Positions 1-5,444 of a stretch of DNA of 9,988 nt are shown here, piece after piece. The translations under genes and the position numbers were made by a program. Source of the DNA: an uncultured Clostridia bacterium (GTDB lineage Bacteria > Bacillota > Clostridia > RGIG6154); assembly GCA_934457515.1 (NCBI GenBank), contig CAKSHV010000028.1:1-9988 (forward strand), given 5' to 3'. The notes under the pieces are model-generated. The model ran no database searches. It was not told the origin of the DNA and saw nothing but the letters and a program-made list of their open reading frames with translations. Numbering within the stretch: the stretch's first letter is position 1; the number at the start of each line of letters is the position of its first letter.

Positions 1-712
1 CGTCAAACTGACCGGGATTTCGAATCAGCTGCATGGCAGTGTTGTCTACCAAAACATCGGCATACTCCACCTCGGGGTATTCCTCTGCCAGGCGGTGCAT
101 AACCTTTCTCCACAGGCGGGACGAATCCAACACATTCGCCTTGTCCACACTTGCGATTTTCTTATTTCTCTTCATGGCAGATTCAAACGCAACTCTGCCG
201 ATTCGCTCGATTTCAGGCTCGGTGTACAGCATTTCGTCGGTCGCAGTCAAAACGCCTTCTACCTCTTTCGTGCTGCGCTTTCCGAAATAAATGCCGCCCG
301 TTAATTCGCGCACAATCATTAAATCAATGCCGTTTCCGACAACGCTTTCTTTCAAAGGCGACGCGGAGGCAAGCTGCGGGAACAGCTTTGTGGGGCGCAG
401 GTTTGCAAAAAGCCCCAGTTCGCTTCTAACCTTTAAAAGGCCTTTTTCGGGACGTACAGAAGGATCTACACTGTCCCACTTCGGGCCGCCGACCGCGCCG
501 AGCAGTACGCTGTCGCTTTTTTTACAAAGTTCCAAGCCCTCGTCGGTAATCGGCACGCCGAACTTATCAATGGCACAGCCGCCCATATCCACATCGGTGT
601 AGTTAAAGGTGTGGCCGAAGGTTTCGCCTACTTTATTTAACACCTTAATTGCCTCGTTTACAATCTCGGGGCCGATACCGTCGCCCCGCAAAACGGTTAT
701 ATTCTTTGTCAT
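1..712 (-). CDS. leuB: 3-isopropylmalate dehydrogenase LeuB, 5' part (C-terminus lies off the left edge)
   Basis: LeuB oxidises and decarboxylates (2R,3S)-3-isopropylmalate with NAD+ to 2-oxoisocaproate, the third step of leucine synthesis, in the cytoplasm. The visible 237 residues match the N-terminal two thirds of the family (about 350-360 aa in full). Visible motifs are GDGIGPEI (10-17), GAVGGPKW (72-79), the substrate arginines in RSELGLFANLRP (R96, R106), VRELTGGIYFG with R135 and Y142, the catalytic Lys in VDKANVLDSS (K191) and the first metal Asp in VLVDNTAMQ (D223). The later metal aspartates fall outside the window. The start is the ATG at 710-712. It is preceded by GAGGT, which overlaps the leuD stop codon, and the gap to leuD is only 13 bases, so leuB is the fourth gene of the leuACDB transcript. 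Nothing looks broken. The family call is firm; the cofactor is inferred from the family. Confidence 0.97.
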   Translation of the reverse strand, partial: MTKNITVLRGDGIGPEIVNEAIKVLNKVGETFGHTFNYTDVDMGGCAIDKFGVPITDEGLELCKKSDSVLLGAVGGPKWDSVDPSVRPEKGLLKVRSELGLFANLRPTKLFPQLASASPLKESVVGNGIDLMIVRELTGGIYFGKRSTKEVEGVLTATDEMLYTEPEIERIGRVAFESAMKRNKKIASVDKANVLDSSRLWRKVMHRLAEEYPEVEYADVLVDNTAMQLIRNPGQFD

Positions 713-725
713 CGCTTTATAAACC

Positions 726-1208
726 TCACTTTTTTAACGAATTTAACAGGCCGTTGGCATGAATAATTTCTTTGATAAATTCCGGAAACGGTTCTGCCTG
801 ATAGGTTTCATTTTTGGTTTTGTTGGTGATAACGCCGGTATCAAAATCAATGGCAACCTCGTCGCCGTCCGCAATGTTTTCGCTTGCCTCGGGGCACTCC
901 ATAATCGCAAGACCGATATTGATGGCGTTGCGGTAGAAAATGCGTGCAAAGGTTTTTGCAATTACGCAGGATATGCCCGATGTTTTAATGGCAAGAGGCG
1001 CATGCTCGCGCGATGAACCGCAGCCGAAATTCGCACCGCCGACCATAATGTCGCCTTTTTTCACCTTATTTACAAAATCCTTGTCAATATCCTCCATGCA
1101 GTGCGAAGCTAACTCTTTTGCGTCTGCCGTATTTAAATAGCGCGCGGGGATGATGACATCGGTATCCACATTGTCGCCGTATTTAATCGCTTTTCCCTGA
1201 ACATTCAT
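726..1208 (-). CDS. leuD: 3-isopropylmalate dehydratase small subunit LeuD
   Basis: LeuD is the swivelling small subunit of isopropylmalate isomerase. With LeuC it converts 2-isopropylmalate to 3-isopropylmalate. The protein is 160 aa, the short form typical of the LeuD2/HacB-like group of archaea and many Clostridia, compared with about 200 aa in Proteobacteria. It begins with a [15 protein letters not shown] block (11-25) and carries the [10 protein letters not shown] substrate-binding loop (62-71), followed by [17 protein letters not shown] (84-100). The ATG at 1208 is preceded by an AGGAAGGA ribosome binding site, and leuC ends 19 bases upstream. The gene is intact. The same fold is used by homoaconitase small subunits, but the leuA, leuC and leuB neighbours make the leucine role almost certain. 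Confidence 0.96.
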   Translation of the reverse strand: MNVQGKAIKYGDNVDTDVIIPARYLNTADAKELASHCMEDIDKDFVNKVKKGDIMVGGANFGCGSSREHAPLAIKTSGISCVIAKTFARIFYRNAINIGLAIMECPEASENIADGDEVAIDFDTGVITNKTKNETYQAEPFPEFIKEIIHANGLLNSLKK

Positions 1209-1227
1209 GGTTTTTATCCTTCCTTTC

Positions 1228-2484
1228 TTACGCTCTCGGGTCTGTTATAACGCCGGAAAGTGCCGTTGCGGCCGCCGTTTCGGGGCTTGCCAGATAGATT
1301 TTTGAAGTCTGGTGACCCATACGTCCCACAAAGTTGCGGTTTGTGGTTGCAACCGCAACCTCGTCATGCGCCAAAATGCCCATATAACCGCCCAGGCATG
1401 GCCCGCAGGTGGGGGTGGAAACCACGCAGCCCGCATCGATAAACGCCTCTAAATAGCCGCGCTTGATGCATTCTTTATACACACTTTGCGTTGCGGGGAT
1501 AATAATGCAGCGCACGCCTTTTGCGATGTGCTTGCCCTTTAAAATTTCGTATGCTGCCTGCATATCGCTGATTCTGCCGTTGGTACATGAGCCAATTACC
1601 ACCTGGTCAACTTTAATATCGGAAAGTTCGCTTGCTTTTTTGGTGTTTTCGGGCAGATGCGGGCAGGCAACGGTGGGCTCGATTTCGGAAAGGTTTATAT
1701 CAATCACTTCGTCATAAACCGCGTCGTCATCTGCTTTATATACTGTATACTCGCGCGAAACGCGCTCGCCCACATAGGCTTTTGTAATTTCGTCCACTTC
1801 AAAAATGCCGTTTTTCGCACCCGCCTCGATTGCCATGTTTGCCATGCACAGACGGTCGTCCATCGAAAGGGATTTTAAGCCCTCGCCCGAAAATTCCATC
1901 GAGCGGTACAGCGCGCCATCCACGCCGATTTTACCGATGATGTGCAAAATAACGTCTTTGCCCGAAACTTTTTCGGAAAGCGAGCCGGTTAAATTGAATT
2001 TGATAGCGGACGGCACTTTAAACCACGCCGTGCCGGTTGCCATGCCCGCTGCCATATCTGTCGAGCCCACGCCTGTTGAAAACGCGCCCAAAGCGCCGTA
2101 TGTACAGGTGTGTGAATCTGCGCCGATCACCGCTTCGCCGGGTGCAACCAAGCCTTTTTCGGGGAGCAGAGCGTGCTCGATTCCCATGTCGCCCACATCA
2201 AAATAGTTCTTTATATTAAAGCACTTTGCAAAGGTGCGGCACTGCAGGCACTGCTCTGCCGCTTTAATGTCCTTATTCGGCACAAAATGGTCCATAACCA
2301 TGGCAATTTTCGTGTTATCAAACACATCTTTAAATCCGTTTTTTTCAAACTCGTTAATGGCAACGGGCGAGGTGATGTCGTTTCCCAGCACCAAATCGAG
2401 TTTGGCGCGGATAAGCTGTCCCGCTTTCACCTCCGGAAGACCCGCATGCGCGCTTAATATTTTTTGGGTCATTGTCATTCCCAT
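1228..2484 (-). CDS. leuC: 3-isopropylmalate dehydratase large subunit LeuC
   Basis: LeuC is the catalytic [4Fe-4S] subunit of isopropylmalate isomerase, aconitase superfamily. The protein is 418 aa, the short archaeal/Clostridia form (HacA/LeuC2-like), not the roughly 465-aa proteobacterial form. Motifs seen are [20 protein letters not shown] (121-140), [12 protein letters not shown] (297-308) and PTCGPCLGG (358-366). C300, C360 and C363 are the expected cluster ligands. [12 protein letters not shown] (380-391) closes the active-site region. Three in-frame ATGs lie at the start (M1, M3, M5). The AAAGGA ribosome binding site is about 10 bases before M1 and is too far from M3 and M5, so M1 is preferred. 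leuA ends 24 bases upstream. The cluster should make the enzyme oxygen sensitive, which suits an anaerobe. The gene is intact. Confidence 0.96.
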   Translation of the reverse strand: MGMTMTQKILSAHAGLPEVKAGQLIRAKLDLVLGNDITSPVAINEFEKNGFKDVFDNTKIAMVMDHFVPNKDIKAAEQCLQCRTFAKCFNIKNYFDVGDMGIEHALLPEKGLVAPGEAVIGADSHTCTYGALGAFSTGVGSTDMAAGMATGTAWFKVPSAIKFNLTGSLSEKVSGKDVILHIIGKIGVDGALYRSMEFSGEGLKSLSMDDRLCMANMAIEAGAKNGIFEVDEITKAYVGERVSREYTVYKADDDAVYDEVIDINLSEIEPTVACPHLPENTKKASELSDIKVDQVVIGSCTNGRISDMQAAYEILKGKHIAKGVRCIIIPATQSVYKECIKRGYLEAFIDAGCVVSTPTCGPCLGGYMGILAHDEVAVATTNRNFVGRMGHQTSKIYLASPETAAATALSGVITDPRA

Positions 2485-2508
2485 AGCATTTCATTCCTTT
2501 CCGTTTGC

Positions 2509-4167
2509 TTATTTCATACTGTTGTTTACCGCACTGAACAGCGCTTTAACCGACGCTAAAATAATATCGCTGTCCACGCCTGCGCCCCAACTTGCCGTGC
2601 CGTCCGGCAGGGTTATACCCACATAGCAGATTGCCTGGGAGGACGAGCCTTCGGTCAGTGCGTGCTCATTATAAGTAAGATTCGTATATTCAATTCCGAG
2701 ATTGTTCTTAATCGCGTTGCTTACCGCGTCTAATCTGCCGTTGCCTTTTGCGGTAAGTTCCTTTTCTTCGCCGTTCACCTTAACGGTCAGCATAACTTTT
2801 ACTTCGGGCGAACGCACAAAGTGGTAATCCACCAGTTCAATCGGCGCGTTCACGTTTACAAACTCTTTCATGAAACTGTCATGCACTTCGGCGGGCGTAA
2901 GTTCTTTGTGGCCGACGTCCGAAACATGTTTGATGGCATATCCAACCGTTTCGCGCATTTTTGCCGGCAGAACCAAACCAAAATTGTGCTCTAAGAGATA
3001 GCCGATGCCGCCCTTGCCCGACTGGGAGTTGATGCGGATAACGTCTGTTTCGTATTCTCTGCCCACATCTTTCGGGTCGATAGGAAGATAGGGTACCGTC
3101 CAATGCTCGCAGGACTTTTCTTTTCTCCAGTTCATACCTTTTGCAATCGCATCCTGGTGCGAACCCGAGAATGCCGCAAATACCAGCTTGCCCGAATAAG
3201 GAGAGCGTTCGTATACGTTCATACCCGTCACGCGCTCGTACACCTCGCAGATGGCGGGCATGTCCGAAAAGTCAAGTCCGGGGTCAACGCCCTGGGCATA
3301 CATATTCATGCCGATGGTAATAATATCTGCATTGCCGGTGCGCTCGCCGTTGCCGAAAAGGGTGCCCTCAATGCGGTCCGCGCCCGCAAGAATGCCCATT
3401 TCGCAGTCTGCCACAGCGCAGCCGCGGTCGTTATGCGGATGAAGCGATACCACCACGTTTTCGCGGTAGTTTAAACGGTCGCACATGTATTCAATCTGGT
3501 TTGCGTATACATGCGGCATAGAAAGTTCGACCGTAACGGGCAGATTGATAATGGCTTTTCTGTCCGCCGTGGGTTTCCAAATGTCTAAAACCGCATTGCA
3601 GATTTCAAGGGCAAATTCCGGTTCGGTACCCGTGAACGATTCGGGCGAGTATTCAAAGCGAATATTTTCTTTTCTGCCCTGCACGTACTTATTAAAAAGC
3701 TCGGCGCCGTCGGTCGCGATTTTAATAATTTCGTCCTTCGGCTTTTTAAACACCTGTTCGCGCTGGGCAACGCTGGTGGAATTGTATAAGTGCACAATGA
3801 CGTTTTTTGCGCCCTCAATGCTTTCAAAGGTTTTTTTGATAATGTGCTCGCGCGACTGGGTTAAAACCTGAATGGTCACGTCGTCCGGAATCATGTTTTT
3901 CTCAATCAGCGTGCGCAAAAATGTATATTCCGTTTCGCTGGCTGCGGGGAAGCCCACTTCAATTTCTTTAAAACCGATTTTCACCAGCAGATTGAAAAAT
4001 TCCAGTTTTTCTTCCAAATTCATGGGCACCATCAGCGACTGGTTACCGTCGCGCAGGTCAACCGAGCACCAAACGGGTGCTTTATCAATCGAGGTTTTCT
4101 TTGCCCACTTCATTTCGCAAACGGGCGGGTTAAAATACTGTTTTGTGTACTTTTCAACGTTTTTCAT
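2509..4167 (-). CDS. leuA: 2-isopropylmalate synthase LeuA (long, LeuA2/yeast-like type)
   Basis: LeuA condenses acetyl-CoA with 2-oxoisovalerate, the committed step of leucine synthesis. The 552-aa protein has a catalytic TIM barrel with SVDLRDGNQSL (35-45), the metal-binding LHPHNDRG (242-249, H243 and H245) and GNGERTGN (272-279). A linker follows, then a C-terminal LeuA allosteric domain (about 440-545) that contains a serine-rich loop (EGSSSQAICYVG, 506-517). The N-terminal block (KYTKQYFNPP) and overall length fit the long form found in yeast, Actinobacteria and some Firmicutes rather than the roughly 510-aa enterobacterial form. Leucine feedback inhibition through the C-terminal domain is inferred from the family. 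The ATG at 4167 is preceded by AGAAAGGA, about 12 bases away, a slightly long spacing. It is the first structural gene of the operon, under the attenuator at 4241-4276. Confidence 0.96.
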   Translation of the reverse strand: MKNVEKYTKQYFNPPVCEMKWAKKTSIDKAPVWCSVDLRDGNQSLMVPMNLEEKLEFFNLLVKIGFKEIEVGFPAASETEYTFLRTLIEKNMIPDDVTIQVLTQSREHIIKKTFESIEGAKNVIVHLYNSTSVAQREQVFKKPKDEIIKIATDGAELFNKYVQGRKENIRFEYSPESFTGTEPEFALEICNAVLDIWKPTADRKAIINLPVTVELSMPHVYANQIEYMCDRLNYRENVVVSLHPHNDRGCAVADCEMGILAGADRIEGTLFGNGERTGNADIITIGMNMYAQGVDPGLDFSDMPAICEVYERVTGMNVYERSPYSGKLVFAAFSGSHQDAIAKGMNWRKEKSCEHWTVPYLPIDPKDVGREYETDVIRINSQSGKGGIGYLLEHNFGLVLPAKMRETVGYAIKHVSDVGHKELTPAEVHDSFMKEFVNVNAPIELVDYHFVRSPEVKVMLTVKVNGEEKELTAKGNGRLDAVSNAIKNNLGIEYTNLTYNEHALTEGSSSQAICYVGITLPDGTASWGAGVDSDIILASVKALFSAVNNSMK

Positions 4168-4240
4168 GGTTTAAAACATTCCTTTCTGCTTTTTTCGGCT
4201 GTCGGCAAAACGGGTTTAAGCTTTTTATCACATCGGAAAC

Positions 4241-4276
4241 AAAAAAGAGCTTACAACCGCTATCGGCCGCAAGCTC
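4241..4276 (-). terminator. Intrinsic terminator acting as the leu attenuator
   Basis: In the minus-strand RNA, GAGCTTGCGGCCG pairs with CGGTTGTAAGCTC around an ATAG loop. This gives an uninterrupted 13-bp stem including three G-U pairs, followed at once by six U residues. It lies 41 bases after the leader peptide stop codon and 73 bases before leuA, so it would stop transcription before the structural genes. It is not a convincing terminator on the plus strand. Confidence 0.88.
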
Positions 4277-4317
4277 ATCCTTTTCACAACGGATTTTTCA
4301 TTAAAAATCAGGCGATT

Positions 4318-4419
4318 TTAACGAACACAAGCACGACTTTTAGCGCTATATTGTCTACCGAGTAGTAGGGCAATAGCGCGGCTTTCCATATTCAGTGCAG
4401 CAAAACCAATCGTGAACAT
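4318..4419 (-). CDS. leuL: leu operon leader peptide with three consecutive leucine codons
   Basis: A 33-residue open reading frame starts 24 bases after the predicted transcription start, with an AAAGGAG ribosome binding site (4431-4437) 11 bases before its ATG. It reads MFTIGFAALN at the start, then IALLLGRQY, and ends RACVR-stop. The three leucines (residues 18-20) are encoded CTA CTA CTC at 4360-4368, within the 4343-4379 hairpin. A ribosome waiting for charged Leu-tRNA there would change leader folding and so affect the terminator at 4241-4276. The peptide itself is probably not functional. The symbol leuL is given for position and codon content; I do not recognise the peptide sequence. 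CTA codons are also used elsewhere in the window but look uncommon. Confidence 0.82.
   Translation of the reverse strand: MFTIGFAALNMESRAIALLLGRQYSAKSRACVR
4343..4379 (-). promoter_or_regulatory. Leader hairpin spanning the leucine codons
   Basis: In the minus-strand RNA, GCGCTAT pairs with ATAGCGC at the base (7 bp), and CTAC pairs with GTAG higher up, placing the three leucine codons in the apical part. This resembles the first (pause or 1:2) hairpin of amino-acid attenuators. Part of the 5' arm (CGCTATTG, 4371-4378) can also pair with CGATAGCG inside the terminator (4258-4265), giving 8 bp with one wobble, so the two structures may compete. Confidence 0.6.
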
Positions 4420-4449
4420 GCTTTTAAAATCTCCTTTGTAATTTTCTTT

Positions 4450-4478
4450 ATTGTACCACTTTCTCATTTGTTTGTCAA
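4450..4478 (-). promoter_or_regulatory. Sigma-A promoter of the leu operon
   Basis: On the minus strand a perfect -35 box TTGACA (4473-4478) is separated by exactly 17 bases from a -10 box TACAAT (4450-4455). Transcription should start near 4443, giving a leader that contains the leader peptide and attenuator. The -35 lies only 35 bases from the end of the araC-family gene upstream. Confidence 0.88.
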
Positions 4479-4482
4479 GCGC

Positions 4483-4503
4483 TTTTTTCGCATGCGGAAA
4501 AAA
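4483..4503. repeat. Imperfect palindrome just upstream of the leu -35 box
   Basis: On the plus strand TTTTTT-CGCATGCG-G-AAAAAA forms a near-perfect inverted repeat with one unpaired base. It sits 4 bases upstream of the leu -35 box and 9 bases from the araC-family stop codon. It lacks a U tract after the stem, so it is not a usual terminator for the regulator gene. It could be an operator or A/T-rich upstream element for the leu promoter. The function is not shown. Confidence 0.4.
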
Positions 4504-4512
4504 GGGGGCGTT

Positions 4513-5286
4513 TTAATGGAACTTTTTGCGGTATTCCCGCGGTGTATAGCCCGTTTTTTTCAAAAATAATTTGCCGAAATGATAAATATCGCCGTATCCC
4601 AATTCCAACGCAATATCTTTTATTTTTTTATCCGCATCCAAAAGCAGTTCTTTTGCACGCTTTATTTTAAGGTTCAACACGTATTCTTTTGGCGAAATGC
4701 CGTATCTTTGTTTAAACAGCTGCTCGAAATAGCGGTGGCTGACGCCTGCTTGCTCGGACAGGGACCGAAGCCGAAAATCGCTTTTCAGGCAGTTTTCATG
4801 CATTTGTTCCAGCGCGAAAGCAATAACGTCTTTCTTTTCGGACGGCAAAAACAGGCTCGGCTGTTTTGCCAAAATGCCCAGAATTTTATAAAAAAGCGCC
4901 TTACATTCAATTCTGCCCGCTCCGTCCTCTTTGTCCCAGTGGGCGCGCATTTTGGTAAATGCGGCGTCGATCGCGGAGGCATCCGAAAACACGGTCAAAA
5001 ACGGGCGCTCTGAAACTTCGGTCAGCTCAAAATCGAACATTTTTACCACACCTTCCACCCCTTTAAAAGTGATGGTGTATTTCTCGCCTTTGGGGATGTA
5101 GAGCACCGAACCGGGCACGGCGTCAACCGTTTTGTCGTAAAAATGATAGGTTTCGGTTCCGCTTACGGTATACAAAAATCCGTTTCGCCGTCTGCCCGCA
5201 TTATGCATGGGATAGTCGGCAGGGTGCGCGATATAGGTGTTTGCAAAATTGATTTCGGATATGCACATTTTATTTAGATTCGCCAT
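4513..5286 (-). CDS. AraC/XylS-family transcriptional regulator with N-terminal cupin-like domain
   Basis: The 257-aa protein has an N-terminal cupin-like ligand-binding domain (about 25-95, including the PGSVLYIPKGEKYTITF stretch) and a C-terminal AraC DNA-binding domain. The first helix-turn-helix is near 174-194 (LRSLSEQAGVSHRYFEQLFK) and the second near 221-243 (IKDIALELGYGDIYHFGKLF). It ends with the family signature KKTGYTPREYRKK. Such proteins usually activate sugar or small-molecule catabolic genes on binding a ligand. The gene is divergent from the GRE operon with 158 bases between start codons, so that operon is its likely target. The start ATG at 5286 has an AGAGAGGA site (5296-5303) about 9 bases upstream; an internal ATG (M7) is less well placed. 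It is followed by the leu promoter on the same strand with no clear terminator between. The ligand is unknown. Confidence 0.93.
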   Translation of the reverse strand: MANLNKMCISEINFANTYIAHPADYPMHNAGRRRNGFLYTVSGTETYHFYDKTVDAVPGSVLYIPKGEKYTITFKGVEGVVKMFDFELTEVSERPFLTVFSDASAIDAAFTKMRAHWDKEDGAGRIECKALFYKILGILAKQPSLFLPSEKKDVIAFALEQMHENCLKSDFRLRSLSEQAGVSHRYFEQLFKQRYGISPKEYVLNLKIKRAKELLLDADKKIKDIALELGYGDIYHFGKLFLKKTGYTPREYRKKFH

Positions 5287-5313
5287 GTTCGCTTTTCCTC
5301 TCTGTTTTTTTCT

Positions 5314-5342
5314 ATTATACTACACGTCCTAAATCCGTGCAA
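5314..5342 (-). promoter_or_regulatory. Promoter of the AraC-family gene
   Basis: On the minus strand a perfect -10 box TATAAT (5314-5319) lies 17 bases from a weak -35-like TTGCAC (5337-5342). Transcription would start near 5307, giving a leader of about 20 bases that contains the ribosome binding site. The weak -35 fits a gene expressed at modest level. Confidence 0.65.
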
Positions 5343-5362
5343 GCTATTTTAAAAATTTTCTG

Positions 5363-5389
5363 TTCGCAAAAACACTATTTTTCGCAAAA
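5363..5389 (+). promoter_or_regulatory. Direct repeat, candidate AraC-type operator
   Basis: TTCGCAAAA occurs twice in the same orientation, at 5363-5371 and 5381-5389, with an 18-base period. The second copy ends 5 bases before the -35 box of the GRE promoter. AraC-family activators commonly bind direct half-sites next to the -35 element, so placement supports this reading. The usual spacing is nearer 21 bases (two helical turns), which is a reservation. Assignment is inference. Confidence 0.45.
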
Positions 5390-5394
5390 CGCCA

Positions 5395-5423
5395 TTTACA
5401 GACGGCATAAAAACCAATATACT
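5395..5423 (+). promoter_or_regulatory. Promoter of the GRE operon
   Basis: A -35 box TTTACA (5395-5400) and a -10 box TATACT (5418-5423) are separated by 17 bases; each differs from the sigma-A consensus at one position. Transcription would begin near 5430, immediately before the ribosome binding site at 5431-5436, giving an unusually short leader of about 15 bases. Confidence 0.65.
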
Positions 5424-5430
5424 GTCAGCA

Positions 5431-5436
5431 AAGGAG
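5431..5436 (+). promoter_or_regulatory. Ribosome binding site fixing the GRE start
   Basis: AAGGAG lies 8 bases before the ATG at 5445. It decides the start: the open frame extends upstream to 5337, but those 36 extra codons cover the predicted promoter and operator and have no ribosome binding site. Confidence 0.85.
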
Positions 5437-5444
5437 TGGTACAT

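Larger units (their letters stand above)
4168..4443 (-). promoter_or_regulatory. leu operon 5' leader with transcription attenuator
   Basis: This is the untranslated leader of the leu mRNA, from the predicted transcription start near 4443 to the leuA start codon. In transcript order it holds a ribosome binding site (4431-4437), a leucine-rich leader peptide (4318-4419), a hairpin over the leucine codons (4343-4379), a weak A/U hairpin GATTTTT-AATG-AAAAATC (4292-4309), an intrinsic terminator (4241-4276) and about 73 bases up to leuA with only the leuA ribosome binding site recognised. No T-box consensus (AGGGTGGNACCGCG-like) was found. The layout is that of ribosome-mediated attenuation. A clean antiterminator could not be identified by eye. 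Confidence 0.8.

Noticed and set aside
3103..3474. Open frame antisense to leuA (and similar frames opposite leuB, leuC and leuD)
   Set aside because: These are shadows of conserved coding sequence on the other strand. They have no convincing ribosome binding site or recognisable domain.
4168..4443. T-box riboswitch upstream of leuA
   Set aside because: No T-box consensus (AGGGTGGNACCGCG-like) and no specifier-loop layout were found. A translated leucine-rich leader followed by a terminator explains the region better.
4483..4503. Terminator of the AraC-family gene
   Set aside because: The palindrome has A and T runs as part of its stem and no U tract after it on either strand, so it does not meet the pattern of an intrinsic terminator.
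4483..5389. Shared TTTTTCGCA between the leu upstream palindrome and the GRE operator repeat as a common regulator site
   Set aside because: TTTTTCGC-like strings recur elsewhere in this window (for example near 8388), so the match can be explained by base composition.
5337..5444. N-terminal extension of 36 residues on the glycyl radical enzyme
   Set aside because: The stretch lacks a ribosome binding site at its first codon, covers the promoter and direct repeat, and the AAGGAG site at 5431-5436 fixes the start at 5445. It is therefore not a microcompartment targeting peptide.
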